Source of the DNA: Calditrichota bacterium
GTDB taxonomy: Bacteria > Calditrichota > Calditrichia > RBG-13-44-9 > J075
Length of the DNA stretch: 18,320 nucleotides
Direction of reading: 5' to 3'
Assembly: GCA_024275555.1 (NCBI GenBank)
Contig: JAJRYW010000548.1
Location: 1 to 18,320, forward strand
Numbering within the stretch: position 1 is the stretch's first letter; the number at the start of each line of letters is the position of its first letter. Both the position numbers and the translations under genes were made by a program. Positions 1 through 7,252 of the stretch are shown here, in pieces. Under the pieces are notes generated by a model, which did no database searches, was not told the DNA's origin, and was given only the letters and a program-made list of their open reading frames with translations.

Positions 1-2
1 AA

Positions 3-1718
3 CCGGTTATAATTAATGGAACCGGATCCACTCAATTTGTTTTATCATCGGAAACAGCTGTTTTAACGGCTGCTCATTCTCACTTTTCCGGTGTCAATAT
101 TTATGCGAACAACCCCTCTGCCGGAAGTATGCCTACTCAAACATGTACGATTGACAGCAGTTCGATCCGTGACTGCCAGATGGCGCTTTCTCTTTATAAA
201 TGTGCTTTGGAGTTGAGTAACACCGAGATAATCAACTCAAATATAGCGGTTAGTGCGAACCTTTCCGCAGGGAACATATCTAATTGTATTATTCAGAATG
301 GGGATAAGGGGGTGTATTTAAACCATTCAGCCATAGACCTAAAAAACAATCTAATCAATCAAAATAATTACTATGGCCTCTATCTTGTTTTCTCTGATGA
401 TGTGGTTTTGGAGAATAACACGATTGAATATAATGGCCTTTCTCAGAATGTTCTGATTCCCTGGTTACAACGTGCGGGGGTGGTGCTTTATGCCAGTTCA
501 CCACAATTAGTACAAAATATTATTCGTTACAATAATGGAAACGGTATAATTTCATTTGCATCAAGTTATCCTCTTTTAAATGAAAAAGTCGGGGCACAAA
601 ACAGTATCCAGGATAATGGTAAACCGCCTATAGAATCTACATACTTGTATGAGGAGGCTGAACTTTATACTTATAACGAATCCTGGCCGATTATGGATTA
701 TGGACATAATGACGTGTTGGATACTCGAGATAATATTTCGATTCTTTTATATTGTGTGAGCAATCCGCCAGACCTTATCTACAATGTAAAAGGCAATTTT
801 TGGGGATATAACCATGGGGATTTACCTGCTCGTATGTATCCCAACGGTCAGTTCGATTATGAACCATATGATGAAGACCCTAATAATCCGGTTACAAATC
901 CTGGCGAGAGCGGACCACAAATGCTGCTCTCCAATGGCTTACAAGCAGAGCAGGATGATAATTTCGCGGCAGCGGAACAACATTATATCAATTTAATCAG
1001 CCAATTTCCAACATCTCAACAAGCCCAAATTGCCTTACTACGCCGTTTTATTATCCGGCAGAATCTTCCGTATACCTACGGTGACCTTTTTACGGAATAC
1101 TGGCAGATTTGTCAAGACAGTAATAAAGTAGCATTGCATTCCAACGCTTACCGCTATATGTATCAATGCCGTATTAAAACCGGTGAACTTCAAATTGCTT
1201 ACAGCGGCTATGAGAATAAACTCTCTCAGGCAACCTCTTTAGTCGACTCAGTTTATGCCCTAATAGAGATGATTTCAACGGTTGAATTAAATAATGAGAA
1301 TAGACAAGGTTTTTTAGGTAAAGGGAAAAATGAACAGCAACCAAGTCATGCTTCAACGGAGGTCCTTTTAAACAATTTAATTCAGGGAAGCGATGAAGTT
1401 AATACTATCGAAAAACCATCTCAATTTGCTTTATTTCAAAATTATCCAAATCCTTTTAATCCACAAACAACCATTCGTTATAAATTGCCTGAACCAAGCC
1501 GGGTGAGATTGGAAATTTTTAATGTTCTTGGTCAACACGTATTTACAGCGGTGGAGAAACAACAGGAAGCCGGCTATCACGTGTTCCATTGGGATGGTAA
1601 AATCAAATCGGGTGAGAAGGTTACAAGCGGAATCTATCTTTATCGGTTACAAGCCAAAAGTATTACGAGCCGTTATCCCAATTTTATCAAAACACGGAAA
1701 ATGTTGCTCATTCGTTGA
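3..1718 (+). CDS. Secreted parallel beta-helix protein with T9SS C-terminal sorting domain (5' truncated by window edge)
   Basis: The frame is open from the first bases, so the ATG at 129 is internal and about 571 residues of a longer protein are visible. The first half (to about nt 820) is rich in Asn, Ile, Ser and Val. It shows short strand-turn repeats (for example NNLINQNNYYGLYLV, LENNTIEYNG, VQNIIRYNNGNGI), the pattern of right-handed parallel beta-helix (NosD/pectate-lyase-like) proteins. A helical TPR-like stretch follows (about nt 930-1260, starting AEQDDNFAAAEQHYINL). The end (about nt 1425-1715) is a type A type IX secretion sorting domain: FQNYPNPFNPQTTIRY, a LEIFNVLGQ strand, GIYLYRL, and a basic KTRKMLLIR end. 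In known T9SS proteins this tail directs outer-membrane export and is removed or anchored. An extracellular role is therefore inferred; the substrate is unknown. Base composition is visibly more AT-rich than in the genes to the right. Confidence 0.85.
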   Translation, partial: PVIINGTGSTQFVLSSETAVLTAAHSHFSGVNIYANNPSAGSMPTQTCTIDSSSIRDCQMALSLYKCALELSNTEIINSNIAVSANLSAGNISNCIIQNGDKGVYLNHSAIDLKNNLINQNNYYGLYLVFSDDVVLENNTIEYNGLSQNVLIPWLQRAGVVLYASSPQLVQNIIRYNNGNGIISFASSYPLLNEKVGAQNSIQDNGKPPIESTYLYEEAELYTYNESWPIMDYGHNDVLDTRDNISILLYCVSNPPDLIYNVKGNFWGYNHGDLPARMYPNGQFDYEPYDEDPNNPVTNPGESGPQMLLSNGLQAEQDDNFAAAEQHYINLISQFPTSQQAQIALLRRFIIRQNLPYTYGDLFTEYWQICQDSNKVALHSNAYRYMYQCRIKTGELQIAYSGYENKLSQATSLVDSVYALIEMISTVELNNENRQGFLGKGKNEQQPSHASTEVLLNNLIQGSDEVNTIEKPSQFALFQNYPNPFNPQTTIRYKLPEPSRVRLEIFNVLGQHVFTAVEKQQEAGYHVFHWDGKIKSGEKVTSGIYLYRLQAKSITSRYPNFIKTRKMLLIR

Positions 1719-1810
1719 GCGGGTTTAAAATGAAAGGGTTTGTGTTTGCAAAGCTATTTAATTTGACTAGTGTTTCATGCCATTTGTTCTTGTCTGTAGC
1801 ATGTTCCCCC

Positions 1811-1867
1811 TTTGGGAATGCATCGACTGTGTCGATGCAGCATCAACGCAGTTGATGCATTCCAAAA
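1811..1867. repeat. Double palindromic (REP/BIME-like) element between convergent genes
   Basis: Two hairpins stand in tandem. GCATCGAC-TGT-GTCGATGC (1820-1838) and GCATCAAC-GCA-GTTGATGC (1840-1858) each have a perfect 8-bp stem and a 3-nt loop, joined by a single A. They look like diverged copies of the same 19-bp palindrome with a 20-bp period. The outermost arms also pair with each other: GGAATGCATC at 1815-1824 is the exact complement of GATGCATTCC at 1854-1863. The element can therefore fold as one long stem or as two small hairpins. It lies between a plus-strand and a minus-strand gene end, so a bidirectional terminator or mRNA 3'-end protector role is plausible. No long T run follows on either strand. 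Confidence 0.7.
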
Positions 1868-1912
1868 CAAACAATAGAATCGGAAGCAACACGAGACCAA
1901 CAAAAACAATCG

Positions 1913-3046
1913 TCATACAGCACTAGTCTCCCGGTAAACCACCCCACGTTCTTTCAACCCTTCCAGCAGATAGTGCACGCACGCCGGTTTTTGCCCGATG
2001 GCTTCCGGTGCGGAAACGCCTTTCTGGTCAAATTTGCCTTCCAGCAGCATCCGCGCGACAACGGTGGCGGTGTAGCCGGTGGTGCGGGCCATAGAGTGCA
2101 CCCCGGTTGCCCGATCATAACGGTCGTATAAATCATAACTAATCTGCAACCGTTTGCCGTCCTTTTTGCCGGTTGCCTGGATTTTCATCACGGTTATGTC
2201 TTCTTCGCCGGGATTCAGTTTCCATTTGTCGAAGAGCAGTTTCGCGGTCAGGTCAATCGGGCGGATGGCAACGCCGTTGATGTTTAGCTCGGTTTGATCA
2301 AAAAAACCGGTTTCGCGGAAGACTTCCATCAGCTCGCAGTGGCCGGGGTAGCGGAGAGTTTTTTCCTTCATGGTGTGGGCCGGGATGGTTTCTAAAAGTG
2401 TGCGGAGCCCGTCACTATTAAAGGCCTCCAGCGTGCCGATTCCCGGGAAATTGAGGTATTCCCGTTCACTCAACGCCGGTTTTACCACGATCTGCCCGTG
2501 TTCTTTCAGCCTGGCCGGACGGGTGTACTCTTCAATCACATCAATGGGGGAGAAGACCGCTTTGTACTGGTAAGGCCACTGGCGCTCCACCGGCAAGCCG
2601 CCGACATAGATCAGTACTTCCTCGACCTCATCCATCTGGCTGGCAGCGTATGCTGAGAGTACGTGGCTCATCCCCGGCGCAACGCCGCAATCGACAATGG
2701 CAGTAACTCCCTTTTCCTTTGCCAGCGCGTCCAGTTGAAAGGGGTCTTCCGGGAAAAAGGCAATGTCGACCACATTCTTGCCCGCTTCGATAATCGTTTT
2801 TAAGGTTTGGAAACCCAGGAACCCGGGCATGGCGTTGATGACCAGATCGCAGGGCTGTATTAATTTCCGTACCGCGGCAGTATCGGACAAATCCGCTGTT
2901 TGGGTGCGTACGGCCGCTTTTTTCTGTAATCGTTGTGAGGCGGCGGAATCCCGGTCGCCGACCCATATTTGAAACGTGTCATCTTTGGCCAGATCGACAG
3001 CCATGGCGCTGCCAACCAATCCGGCCCCTAATACGGCAATCTTCAT
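1913..3046 (-). CDS. Saccharopine dehydrogenase family oxidoreductase, probably lysine 6-dehydrogenase-like
   Basis: A 377-aa soluble NAD(P)-dependent dehydrogenase. The N-terminus is a Rossmann fold with GAGLVGS at residues 7-13 and an acidic strand end (WVGDRD, 28-33). The hinge DCGVAPGMSHVLSAY (119-133), the following DEVEEVLIYVGGLP and the PGH...E segment resemble, from memory, lysine 6-dehydrogenase of Geobacillus (about 385 aa), which deaminates lysine at the epsilon carbon to give a cyclic piperideine product. Saccharopine dehydrogenase or another amino-acid-modifying relative remains possible. The ATG start is backed by an AGGAGGAG ribosome-binding site. The gene is monocistronic: convergent with the beta-helix gene downstream and divergent from the haem-binding protein upstream. 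Sure of the family; moderately sure of the substrate. Confidence 0.85.
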   Translation of the reverse strand: MKIAVLGAGLVGSAMAVDLAKDDTFQIWVGDRDSAASQRLQKKAAVRTQTADLSDTAAVRKLIQPCDLVINAMPGFLGFQTLKTIIEAGKNVVDIAFFPEDPFQLDALAKEKGVTAIVDCGVAPGMSHVLSAYAASQMDEVEEVLIYVGGLPVERQWPYQYKAVFSPIDVIEEYTRPARLKEHGQIVVKPALSEREYLNFPGIGTLEAFNSDGLRTLLETIPAHTMKEKTLRYPGHCELMEVFRETGFFDQTELNINGVAIRPIDLTAKLLFDKWKLNPGEEDITVMKIQATGKKDGKRLQISYDLYDRYDRATGVHSMARTTGYTATVVARMLLEGKFDQKGVSAPEAIGQKPACVHYLLEGLKERGVVYRETSAV

Positions 3047-3064
3047 CTTCTCCTCCTGAACGGT

Positions 3065-3093
3065 ATTATTGGCTTCTAAATCAAGCGGCCCAA
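3065..3093 (-). promoter_or_regulatory. Candidate sigma70-type promoter of the lysine 6-dehydrogenase-like gene
   Basis: On the minus strand a TTGGGC -35-like hexamer (3088-3093) is followed after 17 nt by AATAAT (3065-3070). This would leave a very short leader carrying the AGGAGGAG site. The -35 match is weak (three of six), so this is a suggestion only. Confidence 0.35.
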
Positions 3094-3231
3094 TTTAGGG
3101 GAAAGGGGCCTGGGGAGCAATAAAAGTTCTTTAAAAATTAGAAAATTTTAACGTGAAATTGCTCCGGTTGCTCCGTATTATTTCAGAGTAAATCGGAAAA
3201 CGTCTAAATGAGAAACGGAAAGGTATTAACG

Positions 3232-3747
3232 ATGGAGAAACTCACTGACAAGTGGTGGAAAAAACTAATTTTGGCTTTTGTCGCATTTTTTATATTGATC
3301 CAACTGGTTCCCTATGGGCGGGATCACCAGAACCCCCCGGTGGTGCAGGAACCGAATTGGGATCGGCCGGAAACCCGCCAACTGGTGCAGCAGGCCTGCT
3401 TTGATTGCCACAGCAATGAAGTCGAATGGCCCTGGTATAGCTATGTGGCCCCGGCTTCCTGGCTGGTGCAGTATGATGTGGAAGAGGGCCGGGACGAACT
3501 GAATTTTTCCGACTGGGGCAAAGATCGCCACGGCGAAAAATTTAAAGAACTCAAAGAGGTGCTGGAAGAAGGTGAGATGCCGCTTAAGCCTTATGTCCTG
3601 CTCCACCCGGAAGCCAATCTCTCGGATGCGCAACGGCAACAGTTGCTCGACGGCCTGGCAGCCACCATTCAAGCTACCTCTGGCAGTAAAAACTCCGGAG
3701 GCGAAGAGGACGATCACGACCATGATCACGATGAGGATGACGACTGA
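3232..3747 (+). CDS. Membrane-anchored c-type haem-binding domain protein (Haem_bd family)
   Basis: A 171-aa protein with a short N-in signal anchor (hydrophobic residues 11-27) followed by a periplasmic domain. CFDCH (56-60) is a CxxCH c-type haem attachment site. It is followed by the conserved-looking NEVEWPWYSYVAPASWLVQ and, later, GEMPLKPYVLLHPEANLSDAQ, the pattern of the Haem_bd (DUF) family. A role in periplasmic electron transfer or haem sensing is inferred; no partner is known. The end (about 155-171) is a Gly-Glu-Asp stretch with alternating His-Asp, an unusual possible metal-binding tail. The start at 3232 is preferred because AAAGG lies 8 nt before it; an in-frame ATG at 3208 would add eight residues but has a weaker site. 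No co-directional partner is tightly linked. Confidence 0.8.
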   Translation: MEKLTDKWWKKLILAFVAFFILIQLVPYGRDHQNPPVVQEPNWDRPETRQLVQQACFDCHSNEVEWPWYSYVAPASWLVQYDVEEGRDELNFSDWGKDRHGEKFKELKEVLEEGEMPLKPYVLLHPEANLSDAQRQQLLDGLAATIQATSGSKNSGGEEDDHDHDHDEDDD

Positions 3748-4052
3748 GTTTGTTCTGGACCGGAGGCAGGCTCCTTCCCATTTGCGGCAGGAGTCTGCCC
3801 CCGGGAAGCGGCTGTGTTCGGTCTGACGCTGAACACCGCAGATATTAACGATTTATTCTTACCAGGCAAGCCGCGCTTAGCTTTGTAGATGTAAATATTT
3901 CTCTCCTTTTCAATTAATTAATTACTTTCATTTTTTAGTCTAATTTGGTACTATCTCCCCGTTCCCGGAACTTTCTGCAAATCCGGGGGAATGGCGGCGG
4001 GCAATATACCCGGCTCGCCGGTTTTTATCTTGGTAATTGATGGAGGATCAAC
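3748..4052. other. Gene-free spacer with hairpins upstream of the phosphate-uptake operon
   Basis: About 300 bases without a credible gene. It holds an imperfect 10-bp stem, GGCAGGCTCC (3765-3774) with GGAGTCTGCC (3790-3799). It also holds an AT-rich stretch (3890-3950) that may carry a promoter I cannot place, and a GC-rich fold followed by T5 just before the DUF47 start. The word TGACGCTGA (3824-3832) recurs exactly in the spacer at 13458-13466. Confidence 0.6.
3993..4025 (+). terminator. GC-rich hairpin followed by T5 in the leader of the DUF47-pit operon
   Basis: GGCG (3993-3996) can pair with CGCC (4016-4019) and GGG with CCC around a CAATATA loop, with an asymmetric internal loop between them. 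GTTTTTAT follows directly. This is the shape of an intrinsic terminator. It could end transcription from the haem-protein side or act as an attenuator, since it lies only about 28 nt before the DUF47 start codon. The neighbouring TTCCCGG/CCGGGGGAA segment (3962-3992) offers a second fold. Confidence 0.45.
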
Positions 4053-4733
4053 ATGAGCATATTGCAAAATCTTTTTGCCCGGTCGCCCTTTTCTCCGTTG
4101 CAAACTCACATGGAAAAAGTGGCCGAATGTGTCGAGAAGCTTAACGATCTATACCAGGCGCATCTCGATTCCGATTTCAAGCGGTTGAAAAAAATCGCCC
4201 AGGAAATCTCGGAGTTGGAGCACAGCGCAGATATCACCAAAAACGAAATCCGCAGTAACCTTCCCAAGGGGCTTTTCCTGGCCGTCAATCGGGCGGACCT
4301 GTTAGAAATTCTCTCCATACAAGATACTATTGCCGACCGCGCCGAGGATTTGGGCGTTATTGTGACGCTGAAAGAGTTGGAGCCGCTCGAGGCGGTACGA
4401 GTCGAACTAAAACAATTTCTGGACATGAATATTGCGGCGGTTCGTCATGCCCACAATATTATCCGGGAGATGGATGAGTTGCTGCAGAGCGCCTTTAGCG
4501 GAAGAGAGGCCGAAAAAGTGCGCAAGATGGTCGAGACGGCTGCGCTGATGGAGCACGAAGCGGATGTCGCCCAGCGCGAATTGCTGCGCAAACTGCTGGT
4601 GATGGAAGATGTTCTTCCCTATACCAGCTTCTTCCTGTGGGTCAACGCCCTGGAAATTGTGGCTTCCCTGGGAAACCTGGCCGAGAAGCTGGCTTACCGG
4701 GTGCTGATGCTGCTGGAACTGAACAATAAATGA
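4053..4733 (+). CDS. DUF47 / PhoU-like phosphate transport accessory protein
   Basis: A 226-aa all-helical cytoplasmic protein of the PhoU-related DUF47 (Pit accessory, TIGR00153-like) family. Typical segments are the start SILQNLFARSPFSPLQTHMEKV, the ISELEHSADITKNEIRSNLPKGLFLAVNRADLLEIL stretch (acidic/His helix, possible metal contact), DTIADRAEDLG, a second copy of the helical bundle with LMEHEADVAQRELLRKL, and the end EIVASLGNLAEKLAYRVLMLLEL. Family members lie next to PiT transporters and are thought to modulate them. That is exactly the arrangement here, with the transporter starting 43 nt downstream. The start is supported by GGAGG at 4042-4046 with 6-nt spacing. The length is normal for the family. 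Confidence 0.93.
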   Translation: MSILQNLFARSPFSPLQTHMEKVAECVEKLNDLYQAHLDSDFKRLKKIAQEISELEHSADITKNEIRSNLPKGLFLAVNRADLLEILSIQDTIADRAEDLGVIVTLKELEPLEAVRVELKQFLDMNIAAVRHAHNIIREMDELLQSAFSGREAEKVRKMVETAALMEHEADVAQRELLRKLLVMEDVLPYTSFFLWVNALEIVASLGNLAEKLAYRVLMLLELNNK

Positions 4734-4776
4734 TATGGAAACGAATGCAGAAAATCGGCTGATGAGGAGATAGGTT

Positions 4777-6201
4777 ATGGAAATCGAAACGATCATCCTG
4801 GTGATTGCCCTGGCCAGCGGTTTTTATATGGCCTGGAGTATTGGCGCAAATGATGTCGCCAACGCCATGGGTACTTCGGTTGGTTCCGGCGCTTTAACCG
4901 TCAAACAAGCAGTGATTTTAGCGGCATTTCTGGAGTTTGCCGGCGCTTTTTTTGTGGGAACCCACGTTTCGGAAACGATTCGCAAAGGAATTATCAACCC
5001 GGAAATCTTTACCGGGCATGAAATGGACCTGGTCTTTGGGATGATGGGGGCCTTGTTAGCCGCGGGAATGTGGCTGCAAATTGCTTCCTATTTCGGATGG
5101 CCGGTGTCTACCACCCATTCCATTGTCGGGGCGGTGCTCGGATTCGGGGTCATGTACGGCGGGCTGGCTGTTGCCGATTGGGCCAAGGTCGCCTCGATTG
5201 TTTCCAGTTGGATCGTTTCTCCATTGCTGGCCGGAAGCATCGCTTTTGTTCTTTTTTCAACCATCCGTCGAATTATTTATTACAGCGATAACCCGGTGGG
5301 GAAAGCCAAGCAGGTGACGCCCTACCTGGTCTTTTTCGTGTTCCTGGTGCTTACCTTAACGCTGGTGTTTAAAGGGCTAAAAAACTTAAAGCTGAATATG
5401 GAATTTCCCCAGGCCTTTGCCATTGCCGTTGTTGTCGGACTCATTGCTTCGCTTGTAAGCTACTTCCTGGTCAAACGGATTCGCATTGTGCGCGTCTCGG
5501 AGCGGAGCTTAGTGCGTCAGCCGGTGACGGTGTCCAACCAGATTGCCAAAGCTTTGCAGCATCTGGAAAAAGCCTCCCGGAAAGCCTTTGGCGAGACGAA
5601 AGTGCGTATCGAGCATATCAAACAGAACCTGGCCGATATTGAAAAAGAGGCCGAGTACGGCACCACCATCGAGCGGGGAAGTTCGGAATATAACACGGTT
5701 GAGCGCATATTCGTATACCTGCAGATCCTCAGCGCAGCCTTTGTGGCTTTTGCCCACGGCGCCAACGATGTCGCCAATGCGGTCGGACCGTTGGCAGCGG
5801 TTATCTCGCTGTTAAAAACCGGGGTGGTGGCGATGAAATCGGAGGTGCCGCTCTGGGTGCTGGGATTAGGCGGGGTCGGTATTGTTATCGGCCTGGCTAC
5901 CTGGGGCTGGCGGGTGATGCTTACCATTGGCAAAAAAATCACCGAACTGACCCCGACGCGAGGTTTTTGCGCCGAATTCTCCGCAGCTATTACCATTGTG
6001 GTCGCATCCAAAATGGGCCTCCCGATCAGCACCACCCACACACTGGTGGGCGGGGTGCTGGGAGTTGGTTTGGCTCGCGGTATCGGTGCGCTGAACTTGC
6101 GGGTTGTGGGCAATATCGTCATCTCCTGGATCATCACCATTCCCGCCGGTGCGCTCGGCGCCATATTTTTCTACTATGTTCTCAAAACTATTTTTGGATA
6201 A
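4777..6201 (+). CDS. pit: PiT family inorganic phosphate transporter
   Basis: A 474-aa polytopic membrane protein of the PiT (PHO4) family, which imports phosphate (often as a metal complex) driven by a proton or sodium gradient. Both halves of the internal duplication carry the family signature: GANDVANA at residues 23-30 and again at 328-335, and STTH at 111-114 and 418-421, each followed by the VG(A/G)VLG loop. Hydrophobic segments surround a central hydrophilic region (about 230-310, helical and charged, probably cytoplasmic). The start has a GGAG site 7 nt upstream. It forms a two-gene operon with the DUF47 gene before it. Nothing is missing or shifted. No clear Pho box is recognised upstream, so phosphate regulation is not shown. 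Confidence 0.95.
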   Translation: MEIETIILVIALASGFYMAWSIGANDVANAMGTSVGSGALTVKQAVILAAFLEFAGAFFVGTHVSETIRKGIINPEIFTGHEMDLVFGMMGALLAAGMWLQIASYFGWPVSTTHSIVGAVLGFGVMYGGLAVADWAKVASIVSSWIVSPLLAGSIAFVLFSTIRRIIYYSDNPVGKAKQVTPYLVFFVFLVLTLTLVFKGLKNLKLNMEFPQAFAIAVVVGLIASLVSYFLVKRIRIVRVSERSLVRQPVTVSNQIAKALQHLEKASRKAFGETKVRIEHIKQNLADIEKEAEYGTTIERGSSEYNTVERIFVYLQILSAAFVAFAHGANDVANAVGPLAAVISLLKTGVVAMKSEVPLWVLGLGGVGIVIGLATWGWRVMLTIGKKITELTPTRGFCAEFSAAITIVVASKMGLPISTTHTLVGGVLGVGLARGIGALNLRVVGNIVISWIITIPAGALGAIFFYYVLKTIFG

Positions 6202-6210
6202 TTTATTGTC

Positions 6211-6239
6211 CTGGCGATGCTGTTTGCCGGCATCGCCAG
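6211..6239. terminator. Perfect hairpin between convergent pit and ABC-transporter genes
   Basis: CTGGCGATGC (6211-6220) pairs perfectly with GCATCGCCAG (6230-6239) around a 9-nt loop, 10 nt after the pit stop codon. The bases after it are only moderately T-rich (CTTGTATTTCT). It is probably a terminator for the plus-strand operon, and may also serve the minus-strand cluster ending at 6330. Confidence 0.6.
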
Positions 6240-6329
6240 CTTGTATTTCTCGCGCTGTCTGCCTGATGCAAACCTAAGTCTGATCGACATACCCCTGTTA
6301 GCAAATCCGTTACAAACTATGGTGAGGTT

Positions 6330-7250
6330 TTATTTCCCGGAAAGCCGATGCGTTTTCAGCCATTCCCGGGCTAATTGGTGGGCGGGAATATGTTCCACAT
6401 CGTGGCGGTAATTCATTTCGGTAATATCATCGGCGCTGATCCGCCCTGCTAAGCGGGTGAGCACTGCCCGGATTTGCGGAAAGCGCTTCAGAGTCTCCCG
6501 GCGATACACCGGGGCCGGTGTGTAAACCGGGAAGTAGCGGAGATCATCTTCCAGCCGGACTAAATCAAATCCGCGAATTCTTCCATCGGTGCTGTATCCG
6601 ATGGCGGCGTCGATGCTGCCCTGCTGCAAAGTCTGGTAGACCAGCCCGGCGTCCATCTGGTGGATGGTTAATGGCGACGCTTTCGTGATGCCATAGGCGG
6701 AGAGCAGGCCGGGCAACCCGTCCGGGCGGGCGGCGAATTCCGGATCGCTCCCCAGGCTGAGGGAGCTTCCCGATTTCAGGTAAGCGGTCAACTGGGAGAT
6801 GGTCTGCAATTGCAGGGAGTCCGCCAGTTCCCGGCGCATCAGCACCGTGTAGGTGTTGTTGATGCCGCTCCAGGGCGGCAGCCAGATTAAGCCATGCTCC
6901 AGCGAGTCCCATGCGGCTATCGCGCTAAACCCGCGGTTCATGTTGCGCAAGACCGCCGGGCGGTTTTCTTTTTTGAAATTTACCAGCGCCGTGCCGGTGT
7001 ACTCGATGTAGCTGTCCAGTTCTCCGCTGAGCAGCGCCTGGCGCACAATCAGGGTGGGGCCGGTTTCCAGGCGGTCTTCTACCGGGACTCCTGCCGCCCG
7101 GAGCGCATACAATTGCAGATAGCCCAGGATCGCTCCCTCGGTGTCAATCTTGGAACCGATTACTACCACGCCGGCAGGGTTGCCCTGGCAACTATAGAAC
7201 CCGATCAGGCCGGCGAGAAGAAAAAGAATTATCCGAAGTATTTTCCTCAT
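6330..7250 (-). CDS. Osmoprotectant (glycine betaine/choline) ABC transporter substrate-binding lipoprotein
   Basis: A 306-aa protein of the OpuAC/OpuCC/OsmF type II periplasmic-binding family. A hydrophobic signal ends in GFYSC, so Cys21 is a likely lipid-attachment site. The mature part begins VVVIGSKIDTEGAILGYLQLYAL and continues with TGPTLIVRQALLSGELDSYIEYTGTAL, the family's characteristic opening. Later WLPPWSGINNTYTVLMRREL and the DAAIGYSTDGRI segment fit the ligand cleft. The end ITEMNYRHDVEHIPAHQLAREWL is also typical. The ATG at 7250 lies 2 nt beyond the permease stop, implying translational coupling; no strong ribosome-binding site is seen. The reading frame stays open to 7415, but the extra residues are not protein-like and overlap the permease. 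The ligand is predicted by family only. Confidence 0.88.
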   Translation of the reverse strand: MRKILRIILFLLAGLIGFYSCQGNPAGVVVIGSKIDTEGAILGYLQLYALRAAGVPVEDRLETGPTLIVRQALLSGELDSYIEYTGTALVNFKKENRPAVLRNMNRGFSAIAAWDSLEHGLIWLPPWSGINNTYTVLMRRELADSLQLQTISQLTAYLKSGSSLSLGSDPEFAARPDGLPGLLSAYGITKASPLTIHQMDAGLVYQTLQQGSIDAAIGYSTDGRIRGFDLVRLEDDLRYFPVYTPAPVYRRETLKRFPQIRAVLTRLAGRISADDITEMNYRHDVEHIPAHQLAREWLKTHRLSGK

Positions 7251-7252
7251 AG

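Noticed and set aside
3265..3729. 154-aa minus-strand frame opposite the haem-binding protein
   Set aside because: Antisense shadow of a gene with a clear CxxCH motif, signal anchor and ribosome-binding site.
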